In this document: piece after piece, positions 34,016 to 43,930 of the stretch
How positions within the stretch are numbered: position 1 is the stretch's first letter
Layout of the letters: each line of letters opens with the position of its first letter
From: Batkoa obscura
Lineage: Eukaryota > Entomophthoromycota > Entomophthoromycetes > Entomophthorales > Batkoaceae
Reading direction: 5' to 3'
Assembly: GCA_030770535.1 (NCBI GenBank)
Contig: JASVEC010000008.1
Span: 806,001 to 870,000, forward strand
Length of the DNA stretch: 64,000 nt
Position numbers and translations under genes: made by a program
Notes under the pieces: generated by a model
Database searches by the model: none
Seen by the model: only the letters and a program-made list of their open reading frames with translations
What the model was told of the DNA's origin: nothing

Positions 34016-34792
34016 ATGTATACAAAACAATTTTTACTTATTGGAGCTTTCTTTAGCACTATGCTCTCAGCCCCACAAGACGGTGATCGTATTGTAGGAG
34101 GAGCAATAGTTAGCCCAGCATTTAAATACCCTTGGCTAGTTTCTATTCAAGTTAATGGTAACCATTTCTGTGGTGGTATAGTCCTTAACCAAGACACCGT
34201 TTTAACTGCCAGACATTGCTCTCAAGGAGATCCATCTTCTTATGTTGTTAGTATGCACCGCCATAACCTTCAGCAATCTACTGGAGCTGAAGGTGGTGAG
34301 GAACTCGGAGTCGCTCAAATTAATACACATCCACAATATGATCCAAATAACTTTACTAATGATGTTTCTGTTTGGAAGTTAGCTACTCCAGCTAGTATCA
34401 ACATTGGTAGTATTCAAATTGATGATGGTACCTATGGTCAAAAAGTTGGCTCTAAAGTAATTGTTGCTGGTTGGGGTGTCACTTCAGCTGGTGATTCACC
34501 ATCTGCTTTATTGAGACAAGTATCCATCCCTCTTGTTGACCCAAATACTTGTACCAGAGTTTGGACCAATCAAGGTTTGAACATTGACACCAGTTTACAA
34601 GTTTGTGCTGCTGGAGAAGGTGGCAAAGATGCTTGTAACGGTGATTCTGGAGGTCCTCTCTTTACTGTTGTTGGAGGTCAAGCTATTTTAATTGGTACAA
34701 CTTCCTTTGGACAACCTTGTGCTTACAGGGGTATTCCAACTGTTTGGGCTCGTACTTCTGCTTTCAGAGATTATATCTCTCAATATATTTAG
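34016..34792 (+). CDS. secreted trypsin-like serine protease (S1A)
   Basis: Intronless, 258 residues. A signal peptide of ~18 residues (MYTKQFLLIGAFFSTMLS) precedes a short propeptide; cleavage at DGDR before IVGGA would activate the zymogen. The triad is His67 (in TARHC, where most have TAAHC), Asp116 (NDVSVWKL) and Ser211 (NGDSGGP). Asp205 (KDACNGD) is the S1-pocket residue giving Arg/Lys preference. Cysteine pairs around the active His (FCGG...RHC), and near the end, are present. The family is expanded in insect-associated and saprobic entomophthoralean fungi; a role in digesting external protein is inferred. It has its own TATA box. Confidence 0.93.
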   Translation: MYTKQFLLIGAFFSTMLSAPQDGDRIVGGAIVSPAFKYPWLVSIQVNGNHFCGGIVLNQDTVLTARHCSQGDPSSYVVSMHRHNLQQSTGAEGGEELGVAQINTHPQYDPNNFTNDVSVWKLATPASINIGSIQIDDGTYGQKVGSKVIVAGWGVTSAGDSPSALLRQVSIPLVDPNTCTRVWTNQGLNIDTSLQVCAAGEGGKDACNGDSGGPLFTVVGGQAILIGTTSFGQPCAYRGIPTVWARTSAFRDYISQYI

Positions 34793-35121
34793 TTCAATGA
34801 GCTAATTTTATAATAAAATTATTTTGATTTCAATTTTTGAAATTCATTTAGCTATAGAATGATATATTAAATACTAATTGTTTATATGATATATACTTAA
34901 ACATTAAAGATTTGAAGTTACGCCTTTCCAGAAGCATACTTCATTTCAAAGTCGGAAGATTGATAATTTTGATAGCTTGTTGGGCCTTATGAGTTTAATG
35001 TTTGTAAATTATGCTAAACAAGTGTATTTAAATATGTTATACAACTATATTAACATTCTATTAGATTGGTGCAATCACTATATAAAAAAGAAAAAAGTGA
35101 AAACATATCTTCGAAGTTTGG
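34793..35121. other. trypsin 3' flank
   Basis: AT-rich; nothing supported. Confidence 0.5.
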
Positions 35122-35576
35122 ATGAAAGAAGGGTCTGAGCTTGTTCAAGACTTTCCTTGGACTTATGGGGAATTTTTTAGTTTAGAAGGGTTTATTAGTG
35201 CTATTTGAGATACAAAGATATCAAAAGCAAGACAGTAAGTTAATATGGGTAGATTATTGTAATCAAAATTAATGGTTTTGATTTGGGTATGTATTAAAAT
35301 AAATATGTAGAAGGCTATACACTTTCTACTTTAGAAGCTGACTTAAATTATCTAATAAGTAATGAGTCTGTTTCCCCTGCTAGTGCACATGGGTTGTCTC
35401 AGTCATTAAAGTAGCAAATAGAAGCTGCTTCAAAACAAATATTAATTTATTTAGATAGATATACTACTCCAGGTGGTTTGATTTTTACACCAACTGTAGA
35501 TGACTAGGAGACTTATGGTACCGAAAGCTTTGAAGGAAAGATGGATTTGTGGAAATATAAGTTGTGAATTGTGGAG
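35122..35576 (+). pseudogene. decayed gene, family not recognised
   Basis: A frame opening at an ATG reads MKEGSELVQDFPWTYGEFF, SLEGFISAI, then across a probable intron GYTLSTLEADLNYLIS, SVSPASAHGLSQSLK, IEAASKQILIYLDRY, TTPGGLIFTPTVDD and ETYGTESFEGKMDLWKY. The run is protein-like and keeps one register over ~300 bp, but at least three in-frame stops break it, and no working splice path avoids them that I can see. I do not recognise the family. Confidence 0.5.
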
Positions 35577-35863
35577 ATGATATTATATTAAAGTTGAGTA
35601 GAAGCCGTTGGCTTATATATTATATTGATTAAAGAGAGTTAATATAAATTATATGACACAAGAGTGGGGTATTTATATAAAATAATAAACCAAATGTTTT
35701 AAAACATTATTTGATATAGCACGCAATAAGTTGAAAACGTACTAAGTTCATAAAATTTAAATTAAACATTATAATAGTAGAATTGGTCATTATTTATTTA
35801 TAAAAAATTAAGTATGTTTAATGAACTATTAAATCAGGAATGTTGAGGAAGTCTGGCTTTAAC

Positions 35864-37205
35864 TTATACTATCATAAACACTTTTCTATCAACCATAAGC
35901 CTAAGGGCGAAGAATAGCACTGACTCTAATAAAGTAGAAGTAGCTCTATACATTATGATTATAATGTAGTTAGGCTTAGCCGGATCAGAACTTGAAGCAG
36001 CTAATATTATTGATCCAATAAGGGTATCGATTAAATTTGGAATACCTGGGCCAAAATACAGCAGTTCATTTATACTAGTAGTACTTTTTATACTAAATAA
36101 CTGAACCGTAACTACAGACAACATTGAAATAAAACCTCCAGCAGCTATATCATATAAAATAGCAAAGACTGAAGATACACCGGAAGAATACGGTGATATT
36201 CAAATGGGATAGCAGAAAACGGAGGTAAGTGAAATACAAATAATAAGACGTTAATTACTAAAACGCTTACCTAAAGTGCCTAATACAACTCTTCCAATGA
36301 GAGATTCAACTCTCAATAGCCTGATTAGAATAAAGCCTTGACTTTCAGATAAGCCGATGGATTGGATATGTTTACCCATAAGCAAAAATGTAACAAGGTA
36401 ACTAAAAGAGCGCAAGAAACCCTTGAAAAATAAAGAATTTTTTTTGTGATTTCTGAATCTAAATAGATTGAGCCAGAGACCATCACTTTTAGCTTTCCCC
36501 TTTTCCTTTATAAAAATAGCAGTAATAGTTAATATAGCGATAGAAAACATAGGTTGTACTCTAAGTGCTCATCTAAAGCCATATTTGTGTAAGGCTGTTT
36601 GAGTGGCCAGACCTAATATTAAACTATCAACTCCAAAACCAGCTACAATAATACTAGTAGCTAAACCAGTACATTTTTTGAACTATTGGGATGGGGTAAT
36701 AGTAGCTGATACAAAGGCAATGGCTCCTCCAATAACGAGCAAAATACCTTGTATTAAGAAAAGACGTTGAACTTCTGTACTAAAGGATACTAATAATAAA
36801 CCTAAAACATAGAACACTGAACCAATAAGGGTAGAGTTACAATAGCCTAGTTTATCAGCTAATCTTTCTGTGAATTCAACTGATAAATCTTGAAGCGAAG
36901 TAGTTGAAGTATCAATAAAACTTAATATAAACAAAGGTGCTTTATCTTTAAATAATTCGTCAGCGCAATATTGAACAAATACACCAGAACTAAGGATCAT
37001 ACCAATGACAATAAACAAATTAGAAAAAACTTGCTATTACAACTATCCAACCTTGCATCCCATCTAATTGTTAATTTTCTTCTACATCCTTGTTTGTTGT
37101 AGCATTGCTTGTCTCTTTAAATGTAGGAACAGACTCAAAAGATAAATTCAGAGTTGCCTTATCGTGAATATCAGGCATAGGTATGTCTATTGTGTTATTG
37201 CTCAT
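35864..37205 (-). pseudogene. decayed MFS transporter, monocarboxylate-transporter type
   Basis: Pieces in order on the minus strand: MSNNTIDIPMPDIHDKA (hydrophilic N-terminus), LDGMQGWIVVIASF, which matches the DGGYGWVVV opening of MCT-type transporters, FIVIGMILSSGVFVQY, LIGSVFYVLGLLLVSF, GILLVIGGAIAFVSATITPSQ, TSIIVAGFGVDSLILGLATQT, FLRSFSYLVTFLLMGKHIQ and MLSVVTVQLFSIKSTTS. The normal twelve-segment plan is recognisable, but there are at least four or five stops or frame changes, so it cannot give a full transporter. It was presumably an H+-coupled organic acid importer or a riboflavin-type relative. Confidence 0.75.
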
Positions 37206-38020
37206 TGTATAACAATTCAGTAACTAAATAAATTCTGAATTTCTTATTTCTAGTTTATATATTCTATTTTAGCTTGAATTCATTAAGTCAGTGGTAATTG
37301 GGGTTTGGTAGTCTTGATCGAATATTTACCAAAACCTAGGCTTAATGATTGCATGGGATTATTTTTATTAACTTTTTCCGAAATCTAATAGTAACACATT
37401 GATAAAATTTAAAATAACCTAATCGTTTTAAAATTTCAAAATCCCTTCACTATAAAATAATGAAAAATCCTTTTTTTTCAAATATTGTCCACTAAGCAGT
37501 TGAAAGTTCAAAAATACCTTATATAAATCCTTAAGACACTTCCAATTTTAATATTGAAAAATATGATTATCCAAGGTAAAACATAGCAAAGCTAAAAGTG
37601 TTTAATTATAAATCTATAAGACTACATAAATGATATCAGCGCAAACTTTGGTTTTTCTAAACTATTACTCCCCTTATGAACATCAAAATGACCAAGAATT
37701 TGCTTAGAAATGCTCAAAGATAACAAATAATATATAAATACTAGAGTATTCACTATGTTTCCTTCCCTCTTACCTACATGATCATCTTTATTATGATTAT
37801 AGCTTATTCAATTATTACTTTACTTCGACATTTATGAGCTTGTGTTATTTATATAAAATTCTAAGAAGTTCCATTCAACTTCGAAAAATTTATCCACTTA
37901 TTTATACCATATGTAGGGTGTTCACACTTTATATGAACGTTTTTAAGATATCATAATTTAGAAAAGAGAGCAAAAATAGGTATAAAACTTATAAATAGTG
38001 CTTAAAAAATTTGTCCCAAA

Positions 38021-38092
38021 AAGCGAAGGACTAAGCTTTGGACATTCATTTCTTAATAAATAGTAATTGGAAAAGACTTATCTTTTAAACAC
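38021..38092 (+). repeat. degenerate solo copy of the 300-bp inverted-repeat arm
   Basis: GCGAAGGACTAAGCTTTGGA and the following ATTTCTTAATAAATAG closely resemble the outer end of the arm at 49075 (TCGAAGGACTAAACTTTAGA, then ATTTCTTAATAAATAG). Similarity fades after ~70 bp. Confidence 0.65.
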
Positions 38093-38477
38093 TGTATAAT
38101 TTAAAACAGCCTATAATTTATTATTTTTAAGTTTTATATTAATAAGATTATAAAAAATCAATTCTACTAACTTTTAACAGAAAACGTAAAAAAGAATTTC
38201 TAAATTCATATTAAATTTTTTAACTAATTATTAAAAAACTCAATGTTCAAATGTTTTGATAGTAATCTTTAATTAAAAAAACATTAATATATACTTCAAA
38301 GCCTTCTTTATCATATATCATTGTCAAATTAAAGCTATATTAAACTTTTAAATATAAATGTCTGCTTTTATAAAGTTGCGTGTACTGATTTAATTTGATC
38401 ATAGAATTTTTTTAACTATGTATAACAAATGAGTTTTAATAAATAGTGTTTTAACTTAATTTTTACTATAATTAATA

Positions 38478-38582
38478 TATGGGGATGTATTTTCTTGTTT
38501 AAGAATTTTACTAACAATTTTTCCACTCAAATAGCGCTTAAAAAATGGAAAAAATAATGAAGCCAAAAAAAACATCCCCATA
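38478..38582 (+). mobile_element. 105-bp MITE family, copy 7 (near consensus)
   Basis: Both tips are intact: TATGGGGATG on the left, CATCCCCATA on the right, 105 bp including both TA dinucleotides. The central block reads CCACTCAAATAGCGCTTAAA. Confidence 0.93.
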
Positions 38583-39454
38583 TCAATTTATATGGAAAAT
38601 CGAGCAAAATATTTGGAATATAAAATTGATGTGGTATTTATACATTGATAGAATTGATATAGTATTGTTTAAAGTATTAGTTTTGTTGGATAACTATTAA
38701 ATAAATACCATATATACGCAAAGGTTTTATAGAGTTTTAATTTGATAAATAGTAGAAAAGTTAACATTATACAAAGAAAGAGGACTTAAAGCTACCCTTA
38801 CATTATATACGTATAAGAAATACTTGCGGATTTATGGAAATCGACTTATTAGCCTATAACTCCAATAATGAAATTTTTTTGGAGCCTGATAGAATTGAAA
38901 TTTTAGGTAGAAGCATACGTATCGAAAAGATCACATTCTTAGCTTGATCAAGTTTCAGCGAAACAATGTAATTATCGGTTTGATATATTTCAAACTTCAT
39001 TTAATATGAAATAGTATTTAATCTATAAGAAAAGTTATGAATATAGAGTTTCCGTCCTGCTTTAATTATTTTTAGCTGTTTATACCCATATCATACTATT
39101 TTTGTTTTTCAAAGTACATATAATACTTAATATAACTTTTGATAGTAATTATTTTAATAACCAATGAAATTATTTTTTTATGAGAAATACAACTATACTA
39201 TTAAAAAACATTAAAGCATAGTTGTTTATAGCATGGTAGGTGAGGCCGTGACAGTAGCAAGTTTTTGGATATGATAAATTTTAAGATATTTAGGGATGTC
39301 GTATCTAATTTGATTTGCTAAGAAATTCAGATGACTTTTCCTTCTCAGCTAATTTTTTTAATGGAATTAAAAGCAAACTTTTACAATTTCTTATTTTCTT
39401 CTTTAAGTATATTGCGACTTAAGTATAAAATAGCCCAACGAATACAACTGGAAA

Positions 39455-41623
39455 ATGGAGCTTTTTAGCAATGTTTTAAACGCTATAAAAGAATACAAAC
39501 TACGTGGACTACATGAATCACTTTCAATGTAATTAATTAGTGTGTATTTTTTGACTATATATTTATTTTTATTTAGCCTTACGGATATTAAATATTTGCT
39601 TTATAAAAATCCAAAAATAAGTGAAAGTAGTGAAGATGAAGAAGAGAGCGAGGATATTGAAAGCTCAGAAAGTGAAATTGAAAGTTGGATTGAAGAAGAA
39701 ACAGTAGAATCAAAGTGTAATAACAAAAGAAAAAATGAACTAGAGGACAAAGAAACAGGGGTTAAATTTTATAAAGGATTAAATACCAAAGAAGAACGAT
39801 ATAAAAATAAGTACACAAACAAGAAAGTTATTTTAAAAAAAGCGGAACTAGAGAAATTTGAAAAGTTATTTTCTGGAGAATTTTACAAAGAACTACTCGA
39901 GATGATTGATCCATATTTGTCGTCTTCACCACTGATTTTATTTTGGAACTGTGCCAGTAGGATTAAGGTAGCTTTGCTTTTGCTTTTTTGCTTGTTCGTC
40001 TATTTAACAGTCTCTTTTATTAGTTATTTGAGAATGCCCCAATTGATCTTGAAAAGAATAAGTGTAATAAGTATAAATATGGTATTGGTCGATATTAAAA
40101 TTTTTTTAGTCACTGATAAAGCGACTGATTTTGAAGTAGAGGAAATTACTGTTTATCACGAAGTGTTCTTGGATTTGTATGATTTGTATAAAAGGAATGA
40201 AGAAATAGTTGTAAAAGACAGTTATAATTTATATATCTTGGGATTATGCGGTTTATATGAAGACCAGGCTGAAACAGCTAAAGCTGTATTAAAAGAAAGT
40301 TTATACCTATCTCCTTATAATTGGGAGGCTTGGAATCTTTTGAAATTAGTGCTTAATGATAGAGAAGAAGTAATTATTAATCGACAGTCATCACGATAAT
40401 AACATAATAAACCAATATTTAGGCATCAAAGTTTCTAGAGACAATAGATAGTGAAATAATGAAAGCTTTATTCACAATAAGTATTGCTGGTAAACTCAAG
40501 TTTGATCACAAAGTGTTTTTAAAATCATTTGAGTACATGTTAGAAAATTTTAGAGATTCTTCATTTATTCAATTTTTAGAAGCCTTATACTATTATGATA
40601 TACAGCGTAATATTTTATTGTATGTATTTAACAAATTAGATGGTTGATGTTATTTTTAGATTACTTGATTGCAGAAAATAAATTTGCAAAGATATATAAG
40701 AACAACCCACAATGCATTGCGTATGGAGACATATATGCAAGTATATTATATAAACTAAAACTGGAAGGTAAGCTAAAAACATTTGCGTTAAAGTGCCACG
40801 AAATCGACAAATACGATCATATAACACACAATGTTTTTGGGCTATACTATTCTTTATTGGAATATAGAGTACAAGCAATTAAGTTTTTTTCAAACTCAAT
40901 TAAATTGAATTATTTAAACGAATATTCTTGGCTTTTATTAGCCTCTGAATTTACGTTAGCTACTATGTGTGAAGATGCTATTAAGGCATATGATTTTATA
41001 CAGAGTAAGGTTACAGCATTTGAGTGACAATACAATGGGTACTTATCATTAAACTAGGACTCAAGTCATATGATTTAAGGGTGTGGGTTGGAATAGGAAC
41101 AACTTACAGCATGAAAGGGCTTTATCGATTAGCAGTAGATGCTTATAAAAAAGTATTACAAATTAAGTAAGTAATAATATTACTGTTAAATTATTTATTG
41201 AAAATTAGGCCTAACGAATATAAAATACTTGAATTAATGGCAGAAAACTGTGAAAGATCAGGACAATATGAACCGGCGATCGAAGCTTATGAGGAATGTG
41301 TTAAATATAAGTCGGGATTAAGAACTAAACTAATTGAATTAATTAATAAAATTGATGAAAATAGAAGGTATTATTTAGATGGTGGGTTAAGTAAAAAATT
41401 GTATGAACACTGTAAAAACCACGTTTTGTATCAACCCACTTGTCAGGAAGCTATTAACTATTGTGATGAATATGAGCATCACGTATTTACTGAGGATGAG
41501 AGATGTGTTATAAAAGAGGGAGAAACTCTCAATAATATTTTAGATCATAGTATTAGAGACAGCTATAAAAGGAAAGCTGATGATTTAACAGCCAAGTCGC
41601 CTAGTAAAAAGAATAAGTCTTAA
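39455..41623 (+). CDS. CDC23: anaphase-promoting complex subunit 8 (Cdc23), TPR protein
   Basis: A scaffold subunit of the APC/C ubiquitin ligase. Exon 1 encodes MELFSNVLNAIKEYKLRGL. A low-complexity Glu/Ser acidic stretch and a basic region follow, then TPR units: VVKDSYNLYILGLCGLY, VLKESLYLSPYNWEAWNLL, AIKFFSNSIKLNYLNEYSW, LKSYDLRVWVGIGTTYSMKG, YRLAVDAYKKVLQIKPNEY and GQYEPAIEAYEEC. SPYNWEAW, DKYDHITHNVFGLYYS and SYDLRVWVGIG match the Cdc23 pattern. Introns are ~45-55 nt (for example 40381-40423 region and 40994-41056 region). The C-terminus is Lys/Ser-rich (SPSKKNKS). The acidic insertion near the N-terminus replaces the first TPRs seen in yeast and is unusual. Confidence 0.8.
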
Positions 41624-42066
41624 TTAATCTAAAATAAACTACTGTTGTTATGTGAATTATTACTTTAAATAATTTTCTAAGTTTAAATGTTTGTTTTAAG
41701 ATCGTTTAAAAAATGGTGTTTATTTTTAACTCTATCCTTATATCAAAGGTTATGAGGTTCTTCTAAATAGCCTAATTCTCTTTAACTAACGTATTTAAAA
41801 TAAGCTCTTTTCAGAAAGGATTATATTTTTTGAGAAACACTTTTGGTTCAGATGCGATGTATAGTACAAAAAGACACTATTTTAAAAATAACCCAGCGCC
41901 ACATTATTCAAAGAAAATGAAAAGACTGACCTTAAAGATACGTATAGAGAGCTCAAAACCAATCGTTTAGAAGTATGCCCAATCAAAGACAGAGAATGAA
42001 CAACGTGAAATAGCGAAACAATAGAAAAATAATTTTGAAAACTCAAAATACTTTTAGTAAGTAAAG
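41624..42066. other. intergenic between APC8 and IMPase genes
   Basis: Tandem genes on plus; 443 bp, AT-rich, with nothing distinctive. Confidence 0.6.
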
Positions 42067-43280
42067 ATGAGTGAACAACAATACCAATTAAGTGAAAAAG
42101 AAATAGAAGAAATTTATGAATTTGGCATTGAGTTGAGTAAAAAAGGAGGAGAAAAGTTGAAACATGGTTTCTATGGTGAAGAGTTACCTATTGAGTTTAA
42201 AGAAGACGATTGTGATATGGTCACTTTTTTTGATAAGTTAATTGAAAACCTTATTAAAGAAGAGTTAAGCAAACGTTACCCAGATCATAAGTACTGTCAT
42301 TACTATCTTTTATTTATTTTTTTATTCAATCATTTATATTAAAAGGTTTGTCGGTGAAGAAAGTGATTCTGCAGGTGAAAACTGGAGCCTTACTAACGAG
42401 CCTACTTGGGTAATAGATCCTATAGGTAACTTTATTATAGATATTAAAATATAATTTATTCATAAATTAAATATAAAAAGATGGGACAACTAATTTCGTT
42501 CATGGGTAAATGACAGTAATAGTATGTAATAGCTGAATTAATCATTTTAGTTTTCCATTTGTATGCATTTCAATTGCATTTGTATTGAACAAAAAAAGTT
42601 TAATTGGTATAGTTTATAATCCAATCATGAACGAGGTAATTATTTATTTAGATGGTAATAGTAAATATATACTGATATGGATGTATTTATAGCTATATAC
42701 CGCATGTAGAGGGAAAGGAGCTTATTTAAACCAAACTCAAAAATTACCTTTACGTAATCCAACCGTTCAAAAAATCGATAGTATTAAACAATGTTTAATG
42801 ATGAATGAATTTGGCGGACAGCGTGATAAAACTATTATTGAATCCAAAACCAAGAGTATGTATCGTATCTCACTTAGTGATAAAGACGGTGGTGGTCACT
42901 GTAGGGGAATGAGAAGTTTAGGTACAGCAGCTTTAGATATGTGCCAGTTAGCCAAAGGGCATGCTGATATTTATTGGGAAGTTGGGCCTCATGTTTGGGA
43001 CTTCGCTGCAGCTTTAGTTATTGTTGAAGAGTCTGGCGGTATGGTTGTATCTTCACCAGGTACCTGGCCTAATAAGGTTCAATTACAAGAAGCTCCTAAA
43101 TACGATTTAGTAGCTAGAAAGACTTTTGCTATTAGAGCTTTATCCTATAATACTGTTCCATCAAGCCATATTGAAGCTGAGTTAGTGAATGCTGATAAAA
43201 AGAAGCAATTGGCTATTATTAGTGAAGGATTACATTTCTTGGAAGATATCAATTACTCTAAAGATGGAATGAATGTTTAA
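42067..43280 (+). CDS. inositol monophosphatase
   Basis: Hydrolyses inositol-1-phosphate to myo-inositol in the cytosol, feeding phosphoinositide synthesis; Mg2+-dependent and Li+-sensitive in the family. Five exons. Motifs in order: the acidic metal site FVGEESDSAGE, WVIDPIDGTTNFVHG (split by an intron inside the motif), FPFVCISIAFV, GAYLNQTQKLPL, RSLGTAALDMCQLAKGHAD and HVWDFAAALVIVEESGG, which carries the third metal-binding Asp. All catalytic residues I expect are present. The C-terminus extends ~40 residues past the fold. The gene converges on SNRNP25 with only 45 bp between stop codons. Confidence 0.94.
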
Positions 43281-43325
43281 ATAATAAAAAAGTCGAAATA
43301 ACAAAAAGGATAGTAATTTATTTCT

Positions 43326-43829
43326 TTAATATTTCTTCACAAACATAATGTATACATCATTCTCAATTGGATAGTCTTCCATTCTCTTTTCATCATCTAA
43401 TATTATCATTGATTTTTGATGTACAAAAGCTAAGTCATTCTTTTTCCAAAAATACTTCCTAAAACTAATTAGTCAACTTATTTTAAACAAGATTTAGCTT
43501 ACCAGTTGATACCCCTATGCCTAATTTTATTATCCAATTTTAGTACAATAATGTCTTTCAAATCTTTGATTTTACTTTTTTCTCCTATATAAAAAACTAA
43601 ACGGAGTTTAATCTAATGTTTCATTCAACTGAAATAAATTACTTAAGTCTTTGAAACTTTCTCTCCTTAGTTTAATTCTATACCCATTTTTTTGATAATA
43701 CAATAGTATCTGTTGTACCTCTAAGGCGCTATCAGGTTCAAATTGTTTTAATAAATCGTCCTTTAAGCATGATTTTATCTCACTTTCCAGCTTTTTTATT
43801 TGAATATCCAATTCTTTTAATTTATCCAT
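43326..43829 (-). CDS. SNRNP25: U11/U12 small nuclear ribonucleoprotein 25-kDa-like protein
   Basis: A ubiquitin-fold protein of the U11/U12 di-snRNP that recognises minor (U12-type) introns. Three exons; splicing gives MDKLKELDIQIKKLESEIKS (coiled coil), YRIKLRRESFKDLREKSKI, KDLKDIIVLKLDNKI, RHRGINWKYFWKKNDLAFVH, and an end MILLDD-like block IILDDEKRMEDYPI then NDVYIMFVKKY. The INWKYFWKKNDLAF, LDD, DYPI and V-x-FVKK order matches SNRNP25, as does the ~133-residue length. The first intron (58 nt) is GTAATT...TATAG and the second GTAAGC...TTTTAG; both look U2-type. Presence of this gene implies a minor spliceosome. Confidence 0.75.
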
Positions 43830-43930
43830 ACTAAAAAAACGTAAAAATAGAAAATGAAAAGTAAACTTATAACATAAAAATTGTGCTTTAATGAAAATAA
43901 AATATTAATGAAATAAAACAACCCCGATCT

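Larger units (their letters stand above)
37206..39454. other. intergenic with repeats
   Basis: The upstream side of the decayed transporter and of APC8. It contains a degenerate copy of the outer end of the 49-kb inverted repeat (38021-38092) and MITE copy 7 (38478-38582). A 37-codon frame at 38834-38947 was not accepted as a gene. Confidence 0.55.

Noticed and set aside
38834-38947. 37-codon ATG frame (MEIDLLAYNSNNEIFLEPDR...)
   Set aside because: Looks somewhat protein-like, but no second exon or family match could be found; too short to call.
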